DNA of 64,000 bases from Cupriavidus numazuensis (GTDB taxonomy: Bacteria; Pseudomonadota; Gammaproteobacteria; Burkholderiales; Burkholderiaceae). Under the pieces are notes generated by a model, which had not been told where the DNA came from, did no database searches, and was given only the letters and a program-made list of their open reading frames with translations. Every line of letters starts with the position of its first letter. Position 1 is the stretch's first letter. A program made the position numbers and the translations under genes. Below, piece by piece: positions 28,151 through 35,200 of this stretch. The stretch spans positions 1 to 64,000 of the forward strand of contig NZ_CAJPVI010000050.1 in assembly GCF_905397435.1 (NCBI RefSeq), given 5' to 3'.

Positions 28151-28594
28151 ATGGCCCGTCTTCAGCTCGACCTTCCTGCCGACCAGTTCTGCTATTCGAC
28201 CCACCTGACCGTGCGTGTCACCGAAATCAACTCGGCCAATCACCTGGCCAACGATGCGATGATTTCGATGATCTCCGAGGCGCGCGCCCGTTTTCTCTAT
28301 GAGTTCGGCAGCGCGGGCGACCAGGTCGAAGGCCTCGGCATCATCGTCACGGACCTGGCCACGATGTACCGCAACGAAGCGCATGCGCGCGACCAGTTGC
28401 TGTTCGAAGTCGGTGTGATGGATTTCAACAAGTACGGCGGCGACATCATCTTCCGCATCACGCGCCCGCAGGACGGTGCTCTGATCGCCATGGCCAAGTC
28501 CGGCTTCGTGTTCTTCGATTACCAGCAGAAGAAGGTGAAGGCGATGCCGGCCGGCTTTGCGGACCGTTTCCCCAAGGTCAACTGGATCGACTGA
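28151..28594 (+). CDS. acyl-CoA thioesterase-like hotdog protein (YbgC family)
   Basis: A 147-residue hotdog-fold protein: HLTVRVTEINSANHLANDAMISMISEARARFLYEFG is the substrate-binding helix region, and VTDLATMYRNEAHARDQLLFEVGV follows as expected for 4-hydroxybenzoyl-CoA thioesterase-like enzymes. The usual catalytic Asp of the YbgC loop is replaced by an Asn (INSANHLAND). It probably hydrolyses acyl-CoA in the cytoplasm. A GTG at 28109 would add 14 low-complexity residues; I prefer the ATG at 28151, but neither has a clear Shine-Dalgarno. It lies 110 bases after batD, so it may or may not share the transcript. Confidence 0.8.
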   Translation: MARLQLDLPADQFCYSTHLTVRVTEINSANHLANDAMISMISEARARFLYEFGSAGDQVEGLGIIVTDLATMYRNEAHARDQLLFEVGVMDFNKYGGDIIFRITRPQDGALIAMAKSGFVFFDYQQKKVKAMPAGFADRFPKVNWID

Positions 28595-28609
28595 CGGATC
28601 GACTCAGCG

Positions 28610-30229
28610 TCACGCTGCCGGCGGTGTCTGCGGCGCGATGAAGTGCGATACCACGGGCGGCTGCTCGCCGCTGTGGAACGCCAGCGCGCGCTCCTGCACA
28701 TCGCGGTCATGGAGCGTGACGCGCTCATGCTGGCGCAGGTGCTCCAGCCACGACACGACCTGGAAGCATTCGACGTAGCGCCCCGGCCGCGCGGCGTCTT
28801 CGAACACGCCCCATGAGAACGCGCCGTCACGCAGGCGGGCCTGGCTCAGTTCGTCCAGCGTGGCGACGAAGCGTGCCGCGTTTTCGGGCCGTACCTGGTA
28901 TTCGATCGTGATCAGCACGGGGCCGCGGTCGTGTGCGACGTCATGGCTGACCGCCGGTGCGGGCCAGTGCATGGACGGCGCCAGGTGCGACGAATCGCCC
29001 TGCTGCAGCTTGTAGCGCCACGTCAGCGCGATGGCCAGCACCGCACCGGCGCTCGCGATCAGCAGCGCGGCGGAGATGCCCAGGTGGGTTGCCGCCTGGC
29101 CCCAGATGATGCTGCCCGCGCTCATCGAGCCGAAGAATACTGTGACGAAGATCGACAGGCCGCGGGCGCGCACCCATTCCGGCAGCGAGGTCTGTGCCGA
29201 CACATTCAGCGTGGTCAGCACGGCAATCCACGAAGCGCCAGCCACCAGGCTGGCCACACTCGCGGCCACAGGGTTGTGGATCGTGGCAAAGAGCAGCAGC
29301 GCCACAACGGTGCCGAGCGTCCCGAGCGCCACCACGCGGTCGGGGCCGAGCCGCTGGCGCAGCCGGCCCAATCCCAGTGCGCCCAGCACCGCGCCAACGC
29401 CCACGCAGCCAAGCAGCACGCCGTAGAGCTGGGCGCCGCCGGCCAGCACCTGTCGCACGATCAGCGGCAGCATGGCCCAGTAGGCGCTCGCGAACAGGAA
29501 GAAGGCTGCCGCTCGCGCGAGCGTGGCCTTGAGCGCCTGGCTGTGCCATGCGAAGCGCACGCCGGCGCGCATGGCGCCTAGCAGGTCTTCGGTGGGCAGC
29601 CGGCGCTCTGCCGGTGCGGACGGGTGCCACCACGCGAGCGCGGCCACCACAGCCAGGAAACTCGCGGCATTGATCAGGAAGGGCGCGGCCACGCCGATGC
29701 CGGAGATGATGAAGCCCGCCAGCGCAGGGCCGATCGCACGGCTGATATTGATGCCCACGCTGTTGGTGGCCACCGCCTGCTGCAGCGCCTGGCGCGGAAC
29801 AAGACTCGGCACGATGGCCTGCCAGGCCGGCGCCGTGATGGCGGCGCCCACGCCCATTGCGAACGTGAACAGCAACAGCAGCACGGGTGTGGCCGCACCG
29901 AGCCACACCACCACGCCGAGGCTCGCGGCCACCACAGCCATCACGATCTGCACGGCCAGCAACATCTTGCGCCTGTCGAGGATATCGGCCAGCGCGCCGG
30001 CAGGCAGTGCCAGCAGGAACACCGGCAGCGAAGTCGCGGTCTGCACCAGCGCCACCCAGGCCGGCGACGGCGCGAGCGAGGTCATGAGCCAGCCGGCGCC
30101 GACGTCGTGCATCCACGTGCCGATGTTGGAGAGCACGGTGGCGATCCACAGCACGCTGAAGGCGGGATAAGAGAACGGACCGGTGGCTGGCGTGCCGGCC
30201 GCGGAAAGAGGGGCCTTGGTGTTGTCCAC
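28610..30229 (-). CDS. MFS exporter (EntS/MFS_3-like) with C-terminal ABM-like domain
   Basis: About 12 membrane helices of the MFS_3 group (PAFSVLWIATVLSNIGTWM, the PAGALADILDRRK loop, PLIVRQVLAGG), the family of enterobactin exporter EntS. After the last helix, about 100 extra residues (GPVLITIEYQVRPENAARFV to the end) look like an antibiotic-biosynthesis-monooxygenase-type ferredoxin fold, making a fusion. The substrate is unknown. I place the start at a GTG (30229) because CGGAG lies seven bases before it; a TTG at 30265 is the alternative. It converges on the thioesterase gene with 15 bases between. Confidence 0.85.
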   Translation of the reverse strand: MDNTKAPLSAAGTPATGPFSYPAFSVLWIATVLSNIGTWMHDVGAGWLMTSLAPSPAWVALVQTATSLPVFLLALPAGALADILDRRKMLLAVQIVMAVVAASLGVVVWLGAATPVLLLLFTFAMGVGAAITAPAWQAIVPSLVPRQALQQAVATNSVGINISRAIGPALAGFIISGIGVAAPFLINAASFLAVVAALAWWHPSAPAERRLPTEDLLGAMRAGVRFAWHSQALKATLARAAAFFLFASAYWAMLPLIVRQVLAGGAQLYGVLLGCVGVGAVLGALGLGRLRQRLGPDRVVALGTLGTVVALLLFATIHNPVAASVASLVAGASWIAVLTTLNVSAQTSLPEWVRARGLSIFVTVFFGSMSAGSIIWGQAATHLGISAALLIASAGAVLAIALTWRYKLQQGDSSHLAPSMHWPAPAVSHDVAHDRGPVLITIEYQVRPENAARFVATLDELSQARLRDGAFSWGVFEDAARPGRYVECFQVVSWLEHLRQHERVTLHDRDVQERALAFHSGEQPPVVSHFIAPQTPPAA

Positions 30230-30278
30230 GCGTAGCTCCGGAAGGGGGCGTCTGGGCAACTCCAAGGCTAAACAGAAA

Positions 30279-30299
30279 ACGGCCGCGTGGAGCGGCCGT
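30279..30299 (-). terminator. rho-independent terminator of rdgC
   Basis: ACGGCCGC (30279-30286) pairs perfectly with GCGGCCGT (30292-30299) around a five-base loop. Read leftward, the stem is followed by TTTTCTGTTT. It sits 31 bases beyond the rdgC stop. Confidence 0.85.
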
Positions 30300-30329
30300 C
30301 GAAAGATTTCAGATCGCGTGGAGCAGGCC

Positions 30330-31229
30330 TCAGGCCTTGCGCTCTCCGCCGAGCGCTTCGGTCAGGTCGCCGAGCATGCCGGCCAGTTCTCCGGCCATCA
30401 GCGTGAAATCGGCGTCGAAACGCTCGTCTTCGTCGCTGACCGTGCCGTCGGCTTGTTCCTTGATCACATCGAGCGGCGCGACGCGCTTGATCGCCAGCGA
30501 ATCGGTCAGCACGAACGAGACGCGGTCATTCCAGGTCATGGCCAGGCGCGTGCAGCGCTTGCCGCCAGTGATATGGCGGCGCAGGTCTTCGGCGTCGAGC
30601 GGATGGCGCACGTAGCGGACGGTGGCCTTGCTCTCGCTGCCCGACTGCAGCTCGATTTCCTGGTCGACGGTGAAGCCGGCGGGAGCGACGTCCGTGGCGA
30701 GCCAGTCGGTCATCGCAGCGACCGGCGACTGGTTCACGTGCAGGTTCGCGAGCGGCAGCGCGTCCAGTGCCTTGAACAGCATGCCGCGCACTTCGTCGGC
30801 CTTGGCCGTGCTGGCGGCGTCAATGGCGAGCCAGCCATTGTCCGGGTCGATCCACACGCGCGTGTCGCGGCGGATGCTGAACGCGCGCGGCAGCAGTTCT
30901 TCGGTGACCTGCTCCTTCAGTTCGCGCAGTTGCTTGCGGCCGGGCTTGTAGCCTTGCTGTTCCTCGACCTCGGCGGCGCGCGCCTTGGTGACCTGGTTGA
31001 CCACGGTGGTGGGCAGCAGTTTCTTTTCGGTGCGCAGCGTCAGCAACATCTGGCGGCCCACGGCGTGCACGAGCTGGCCGTTGTCGCGCGGCGAAGCCCA
31101 GCCCTGCGTCTGCATTTCAAGGCTGGTGCCGGGGAAGAAGGCATGTTTGGCCAGGCTGGCTTCGACTTCGTCGGCGCTGGGCGACCATGGAGCGGAAAAA
31201 CGGTGGAGCTGCAGGTTCTTGAACCACAT
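30330..31229 (-). CDS. rdgC: recombination-associated protein RdgC
   Basis: RdgC is a toroidal DNA-binding protein that restrains RecA. The 299-residue product shows the family signatures MWFKNLQLHRF at the N-terminus, FFPGTSLEMQTQGWASPR, the QLVHAVGRQMLLTLRTEKKLLP stretch, and RRHITGGKRCTRLAMTW. Length equals that of other RdgC proteins (about 300). No strong Shine-Dalgarno is seen before the ATG, but the N-terminus matches the family exactly. It is a monocistronic gene with its own terminator. Confidence 0.95.
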   Translation of the reverse strand: MWFKNLQLHRFSAPWSPSADEVEASLAKHAFFPGTSLEMQTQGWASPRDNGQLVHAVGRQMLLTLRTEKKLLPTTVVNQVTKARAAEVEEQQGYKPGRKQLRELKEQVTEELLPRAFSIRRDTRVWIDPDNGWLAIDAASTAKADEVRGMLFKALDALPLANLHVNQSPVAAMTDWLATDVAPAGFTVDQEIELQSGSESKATVRYVRHPLDAEDLRRHITGGKRCTRLAMTWNDRVSFVLTDSLAIKRVAPLDVIKEQADGTVSDEDERFDADFTLMAGELAGMLGDLTEALGGERKA

Positions 31230-31259
31230 GGGAGGAATTCGGCCAAAGGGACGAATTCT

Positions 31260-31310
31260 ATCCGGTCGCGCCGCGCCGCCGGAAAAAGTCGGGCGGCGTG
31301 GCGGCCGGAT
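31260..31310 (-). terminator. long G+C-rich hairpin after the SYLF gene
   Basis: ATCCGG at 31260-31265 pairs with CCGGAT at 31305-31310, and the intervening arms (CGCCGCC with GGCGGCG) extend the stem around an A-rich loop. It starts 15 bases beyond the leftward SYLF gene. There is no long U-tract, so it may be an attenuating or protective hairpin rather than a classic terminator. Confidence 0.45.
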
Positions 31311-31324
31311 GGCGAGGTTACCCG

Positions 31325-31903
31325 CTACAAATCAAGCTTGGTGATCTTGCTGCCTTCCAGGCTCAGCCCGGCCATCAGGCCGGCGTTGGTCATGACGAAG
31401 CCGACGATCGGCTGCTGGCCAGTGTTGGTGTCCAGCACGCCGTTCGCGCCCACGGTAGCCAGTGCCACGGTGGCATCCACGCCGGCGGTCCAACCGTTGC
31501 TGCGCACGAACTTGTCGTAGGCGTCCTGCGTCAGGAACATCAGGACGATGGACTTGGACTGTGCGCCGATCTGCCAGCCGACCGAACCCGCAATCAGGCG
31601 GTAATAGCCGCGCGTGGCACCGCCCGAGCGCAGCGCGCCGTCGCCATACTCGCCACCGACGACGAAGCCGGCCGTCAGCGTTTTCGGGAAGACCAGGATG
31701 CCGCGCGCCTTGTTGGCCAGGTCACGCGAGCCATTGACGCTGCCGTACAGTTTGCTGAGCGTGGCATCCACGCCGGAGTCCAGTTCGCGCCGCCGCGCGG
31801 CCTTGTCGCTTGGCGCGTCGGGCCCCGTGGTGGTGCAGGCAGCCAGCGACAAGCCGCCGAGCACGAGGCCGGCACTGGTTTGGAGGAATGAGCGGCGCTT
31901 CAT
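31325..31903 (-). CDS. SYLF (YSC84) domain lipoprotein, probable Tat substrate
   Basis: A 192-residue protein with an N-terminal KRRSFLQ twin-arginine motif and lipobox LAAC (Cys23), so it is likely exported folded by Tat and then lipidated. The mature part is the lipid-binding SYLF/Ysc84 domain: ANKARGILVFPKTLTAGFVVGGEYGDGAL, GWQIGAQSKSIVLMFLTQDAYDKF. Members bind phosphoinositides or other lipids; the role in bacteria is unclear. The start is backed by AAGGAG five bases upstream. It is divergent from the small lipoprotein at 32073. Confidence 0.85.
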   Translation of the reverse strand: MKRRSFLQTSAGLVLGGLSLAACTTTGPDAPSDKAARRRELDSGVDATLSKLYGSVNGSRDLANKARGILVFPKTLTAGFVVGGEYGDGALRSGGATRGYYRLIAGSVGWQIGAQSKSIVLMFLTQDAYDKFVRSNGWTAGVDATVALATVGANGVLDTNTGQQPIVGFVMTNAGLMAGLSLEGSKITKLDL

Positions 31904-32072
31904 GGGATCTCCTTCTGCTTGTTTGTGTACTTTTAAGCATAGTCGGCGACCGCCTGCGGACCAATGGTGGACCGTATGCAACACGTTGAAGTCGTTTCCA
32001 TTTGTTAATTTTGTGCCGCTTGGCCGACTTTCGCGCGGCAAGCGCGGATCTGCTCCGGTACAGTCCGGATGC

Positions 32073-32501
32073 ATGAAGACACTGCTCCAAGCCCCCAAGC
32101 TATCCATCCTGCTGGTCGCTGCGCTGCTAGGCGCCTGCGGGTCGCAGCCCTCGGCGCCTGACGCGGGCGCCGCTGCCAACACCAATGCGAATGCCGACAA
32201 CGGCTGGCAAGCGTTGCGCGCACGCTACATGGATTGCGTGCAGCAGCGGGCCGACGACGGCATCGCCGGCAAAGCCCAGACCAAGGAAGTGGTCTCTTCG
32301 GCACTGGCTGCGTGCAATGGCGAGCTGAAGGCCATGCACGATGCGTTCGGTTCGTACCTGGAAGGCCAGATGGTGTCCTCGCACGGCAAGTCCGGCGCGC
32401 GGCAGGCGGCCGACCGCGTGACCACCGACACCCGCGAGAAGGCGCGCACCTACCTGACGGGCTACGTCGAGCGCGAGCGCTACGTCGCGCACAACCGCTA
32501 A
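32073..32501 (+). CDS. small predicted lipoprotein
   Basis: A 142-residue protein with signal peptide and lipobox (LGAC, Cys22), then a helical soluble domain with two Cys (YMDCVQQ, LAACNGE) about 50 residues apart that could form a disulfide in the periplasm. I do not recognise the family. The frame is open far to the left (from 31614), but only the ATG at 32073 starts a signal peptide and leaves the opposing SYLF gene clear. It is convergent with the aldo/keto reductase gene, 12 bases away. Confidence 0.7.
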   Translation: MKTLLQAPKLSILLVAALLGACGSQPSAPDAGAAANTNANADNGWQALRARYMDCVQQRADDGIAGKAQTKEVVSSALAACNGELKAMHDAFGSYLEGQMVSSHGKSGARQAADRVTTDTREKARTYLTGYVERERYVAHNR

Positions 32502-32513
32502 ACCGCGCCGGCG

Positions 32514-33347
32514 TCAGAGCATCTCCAGCGGCCCTGGTCGGCTCGGCGGCGGGAACAGGCGGTCGAGTTCCTGCAACTGTTCCGGCGTAAGCGGATGCTG
32601 TAGTGCGCCCAGGTTTTCGCGCAGCCGCTCGCGATGGCCGGTCTTCGGAATCGCAATGATGTCGTCATGCGCGAGCAGCCAGGCCAGCGCCACCTGCGCC
32701 GGCGTCATGCCGTTGGCCTGCGCGAAGCGCACGAGCTTCGGATGCCGCACCAGCCGCGCCTGCTCGATCGGGGAGTACGCCATCACGGGCACGCGGCGCT
32801 CGCGTAGCCAAGGCAGCAAGTCCCATTCGATGCCGCGCCGCGTGAGGTTGTAGAGCAACTGGTTGACCGCCACCTCGTCGCCACCGGGCACGTCCCACAA
32901 TTCCTCCATATCGGACAGGTCCAGGTTGCTCACGCCATAGTGGCGGATCTTGCCGTCACGCTGCAGCTTCTGTAGCGCTTCCACCGCTTCTTCGAATGCG
33001 ATGCCGCCGCGCCAGTGCAGCAGGTACAGATCGATGCGATCGGTGCCGAGCCGGCGCAGGCTGCGCTCGCACGCGGCGACGGTGCCGCGCCGGCTGGCGT
33101 TGTGCGGGTAGACCTTGCTGACCAGGAAGACCTCGTCACGGCGCCCGGCGATGGCTTCGCCGATCATCTCCTCGGACTGGCCTTCGCCGTACATTTCGGC
33201 GGTGTCGATCAGGCGCAGGCCCAGGTCCAGGCCCAGCCGCAGCGTGGCGATTTCCTCGGCACGCGCGGCGCGGTTCTCGCCCATATTCCACGTTCCCATG
33301 CCAAGCGCGGGCACGCGCTCGCCATCGGGCAGGGTGACATGTTTCAT
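32514..33347 (-). CDS. aldo/keto reductase
   Basis: A 277-residue NADPH-dependent reductase of the AKR fold. The catalytic tetrad is visible: D48 and Y53 in LIDTAEMYGEG, K78 in LVSKVYP and H111 in LYLLHWRGG. The cofactor region IPKTGHRERLRENL is near the end. It resembles YeaE/DkgA-type methylglyoxal or diketogulonate reductases; the substrate is not readable. I start at 33347 (MKHVTLPDG) with GAGG nine bases upstream instead of an ATG 19 codons earlier. Confidence 0.9.
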   Translation of the reverse strand: MKHVTLPDGERVPALGMGTWNMGENRAARAEEIATLRLGLDLGLRLIDTAEMYGEGQSEEMIGEAIAGRRDEVFLVSKVYPHNASRRGTVAACERSLRRLGTDRIDLYLLHWRGGIAFEEAVEALQKLQRDGKIRHYGVSNLDLSDMEELWDVPGGDEVAVNQLLYNLTRRGIEWDLLPWLRERRVPVMAYSPIEQARLVRHPKLVRFAQANGMTPAQVALAWLLAHDDIIAIPKTGHRERLRENLGALQHPLTPEQLQELDRLFPPPSRPGPLEML

Positions 33348-33490
33348 GGTGGCTATCCTCGTAGCGAGTGGCGCTGGCATGCGCGCGCACTGACTAGTTA
33401 ACAAGCTACCAATCTACAAGAACGCGGGGTTGGGATTAAGACGGGAATGGTTCGGTCAGCCAGTACATTGCTGGGTGGCGACTGTTTGCT

Positions 33491-33613
33491 CCCCTCTCCC
33501 GCGCAGTGGGAGAGGGGCCGGGGGAGAGGGCCGGCGTGTCTCGATGCGACAGGCCACATTTCATGGAGGCTCTTGCCCTTTCCCCAACCCCTCTCCCGCA
33601 AGCGGGAGAGGGG
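33491..33613. repeat. REP/BIME-like pair of inverted repeats
   Basis: Two G+C-rich palindromic units share the sequence CCCCTCTCCC. In the first it occupies 33491-33500 and pairs with GGGAGAGGGG at 33508-33517. In the second CCCCTCTCCCGC (33588-33599) pairs with GCGGGAGAGGGG (33602-33613), a perfect 12-base stem. A further half-unit (GGGGGAGAGGG) follows the first. The 240-base gap between two genes (33405-33650) holds nothing else. This is the form of a dispersed intergenic REP element. Confidence 0.8.
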
Positions 33614-33650
33614 AGGCCGACCCCGAGAAGCCGACGGCAGATGGCCTGAC

Positions 33651-34043
33651 TCACCCATGCTGATGCCGATACTCCTGCGTCAGCCCGCCATACCCATACG
33701 CCGCCGCGCGCGCATCGATCACGTGGATATACGAGACCGGATGCACATTGCCGATCAGTTCCGACAGCGCCTCGAATATGGCCTTCAGGTAGGCCGCTTT
33801 CTCCGCCTTGGTGTTCGTCTCGTCGGTCACGCTGATATCGAGATGGAACGCGTTGCGCCCGGTATCGGACAGCGCCTCGCCGCCAATGATCCATTGCTCG
33901 CGCGGCACGTACTGGACCGCGATGGCAATGACATCGGGCTTCTTGCCGAGCACACGCTGGGTGATCTCGGACACCGCGGCGGCGCTGCGGCGGGTGAGGG
34001 CGGCGTCGGGCTGGCCGGAGATCTGCAGGTTGATGTGGGGCAT
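33651..34043 (-). CDS. tautomerase family protein (4-oxalocrotonate tautomerase superfamily)
   Basis: A 130-residue protein beginning M-P-H-I, where Pro2 becomes the N-terminal catalytic base after Met removal. Two beta-alpha-beta units are recognisable (MPHINLQISGQPDAALTRRSAAAVSEIT, then FHLDISVTDETNTKAEKAAYLKAIFEAL). Length suits the fused, MSAD/cis-CaaD-like or DUF1904-type tautomerases. The natural substrate is unknown. AGGAG lies seven bases before the ATG. It is divergent from a LysR regulator with a 9-base inverted repeat between them, suggesting control by that regulator. Confidence 0.85.
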   Translation of the reverse strand: MPHINLQISGQPDAALTRRSAAAVSEITQRVLGKKPDVIAIAVQYVPREQWIIGGEALSDTGRNAFHLDISVTDETNTKAEKAAYLKAIFEALSELIGNVHPVSYIHVIDARAAAYGYGGLTQEYRHQHG

Positions 34044-34094
34044 GGCTGGCTCCTGTTTCGGTAGGTTGGTGATGTCATGGTAGGCGGCGGTGTA

Positions 34095-34122
34095 ATATCG
34101 GAAAAGCGGGAAGTTCCGATAT
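34095..34122. promoter_or_regulatory. inverted repeat, candidate LysR operator
   Basis: ATATCGGAA (34095-34103) and TTCCGATAT (34114-34122) form a perfect nine-base inverted repeat with a ten-base spacer. It lies in the 124-base gap between the divergent tautomerase and LysR genes, the position expected for the binding site of the LysR protein. Confidence 0.7.
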
Positions 34123-34167
34123 GAACCATCGGTTTCTCCGAATCATCGAAATCAACAGGGGATCGCC

Positions 34168-35046
34168 ATGCGCGGATTCGATACCGACCACTTGCGCACC
34201 TTCGTCACGGTGGCCGACAGCGGCAGCCTGTCCGCCGCGGCCCCCCGGCTGTTCCTGTCGCAGTCCTCGGTCAGCGAGCAATTGCGCAAGCTCGAGGACC
34301 GCGCCGGCGTGCCGCTGCTCACGCGCGGCCGCAAAGGCGCGGTGCCGACACCTGCCGGGACGCGCCTGCTGGAGCATGCGCGGCGTATCCTGGCGCTCAG
34401 CGACATGGCGCTGCAGGAACTGCGCGGCCGCGTGCTGGAAGGGGAGTTGCGGCTCGCGGTGACCGACTATTTCCGCCCTGCGGAGATCGCCGGCATGCTG
34501 CGCCGTCTGCGCGAACGCCATCCGCTGCTGCGCCTGCACGTAACGGTAATGAAGAGCGCCGTGATCGACGCGAGCGCCGACATGGACGCGTTTGATATCG
34601 GCCTGAGCATGCGCATCGTCGGCACGCGCGGCCAGGCGGCGGCACGGCGCGGAACCCTGCTGCGGCGCGAGTCGCTGTCATGGGTGACGGCGCAGGACGA
34701 GGCTGGCAGCTTGCCGCCCACGCTGCCGCTGGTGTTGCTGCCCGACTCCTGCTCGCTGCACCAGTTCGTGGTGAAGCTACTCGTGCGCAAGCGCAGGCCG
34801 TTCGAGATCGCGCACTCGGCCTCGGGCGTGGCGGGGCTGCAACTGGCGCTGGCCGCCGGGCTCGGTCTTTCGTGCCTGAATGCGTCGGCGATCGGCCCCG
34901 GCGTGGCACCTCTCGATGCCGCCAGCCAGCGCAGGCTTGGCCTGCCGGCATTGCCGGAAGCTGAGTTCTTCCTGTTGCCGGCAAGGCGTGGCGAACCGGA
35001 TTTCATCGCCGCAGCGCGCGACGCGCTGGCCGAACAGTTTGGATGA
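34168..35046 (+). CDS. LysR-family transcriptional regulator
   Basis: A 292-residue regulator. The N-terminal winged helix-turn-helix is classic (LRTFVTVADSGSLSAAAPRLFLSQSSVSEQLRKLEDRAG, about residues 9-48), followed by the linker helix and an effector domain from about 92. AGGGG precedes the ATG. It is divergent from the tautomerase gene and probably controls it and itself through the inverted repeat between them. The inducer is unknown. Confidence 0.92.
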   Translation: MRGFDTDHLRTFVTVADSGSLSAAAPRLFLSQSSVSEQLRKLEDRAGVPLLTRGRKGAVPTPAGTRLLEHARRILALSDMALQELRGRVLEGELRLAVTDYFRPAEIAGMLRRLRERHPLLRLHVTVMKSAVIDASADMDAFDIGLSMRIVGTRGQAAARRGTLLRRESLSWVTAQDEAGSLPPTLPLVLLPDSCSLHQFVVKLLVRKRRPFEIAHSASGVAGLQLALAAGLGLSCLNASAIGPGVAPLDAASQRRLGLPALPEAEFFLLPARRGEPDFIAAARDALAEQFG

Positions 35047-35149
35047 CGTGCCCCCCGTGAGCCGGAATTCAGATGTGACGAAATGCGCGCCTCGCCATTA
35101 AGACAAATGCGGATATTTCTCCGCAAAATTTGACGTTTCTGCGCCCTGT

Positions 35150-35172
35150 AAATGATAATGCGTCGCATTTTG
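35150..35172 (+). promoter_or_regulatory. candidate Fur box before a siderophore receptor
   Basis: TGATAAT (35153-35159) is a perfect half of the Fur heptamer pair, and AATGCG-T-CGCATT (35157-35169) adds an overlapping palindrome. It lies about 30-50 bases before the receptor start, in A+T-rich DNA. The second half-site is a poor match to the E. coli consensus. Confidence 0.5.
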
Positions 35173-35200
35173 TCGAAAGCATTACAAAAAATTACAGGAA

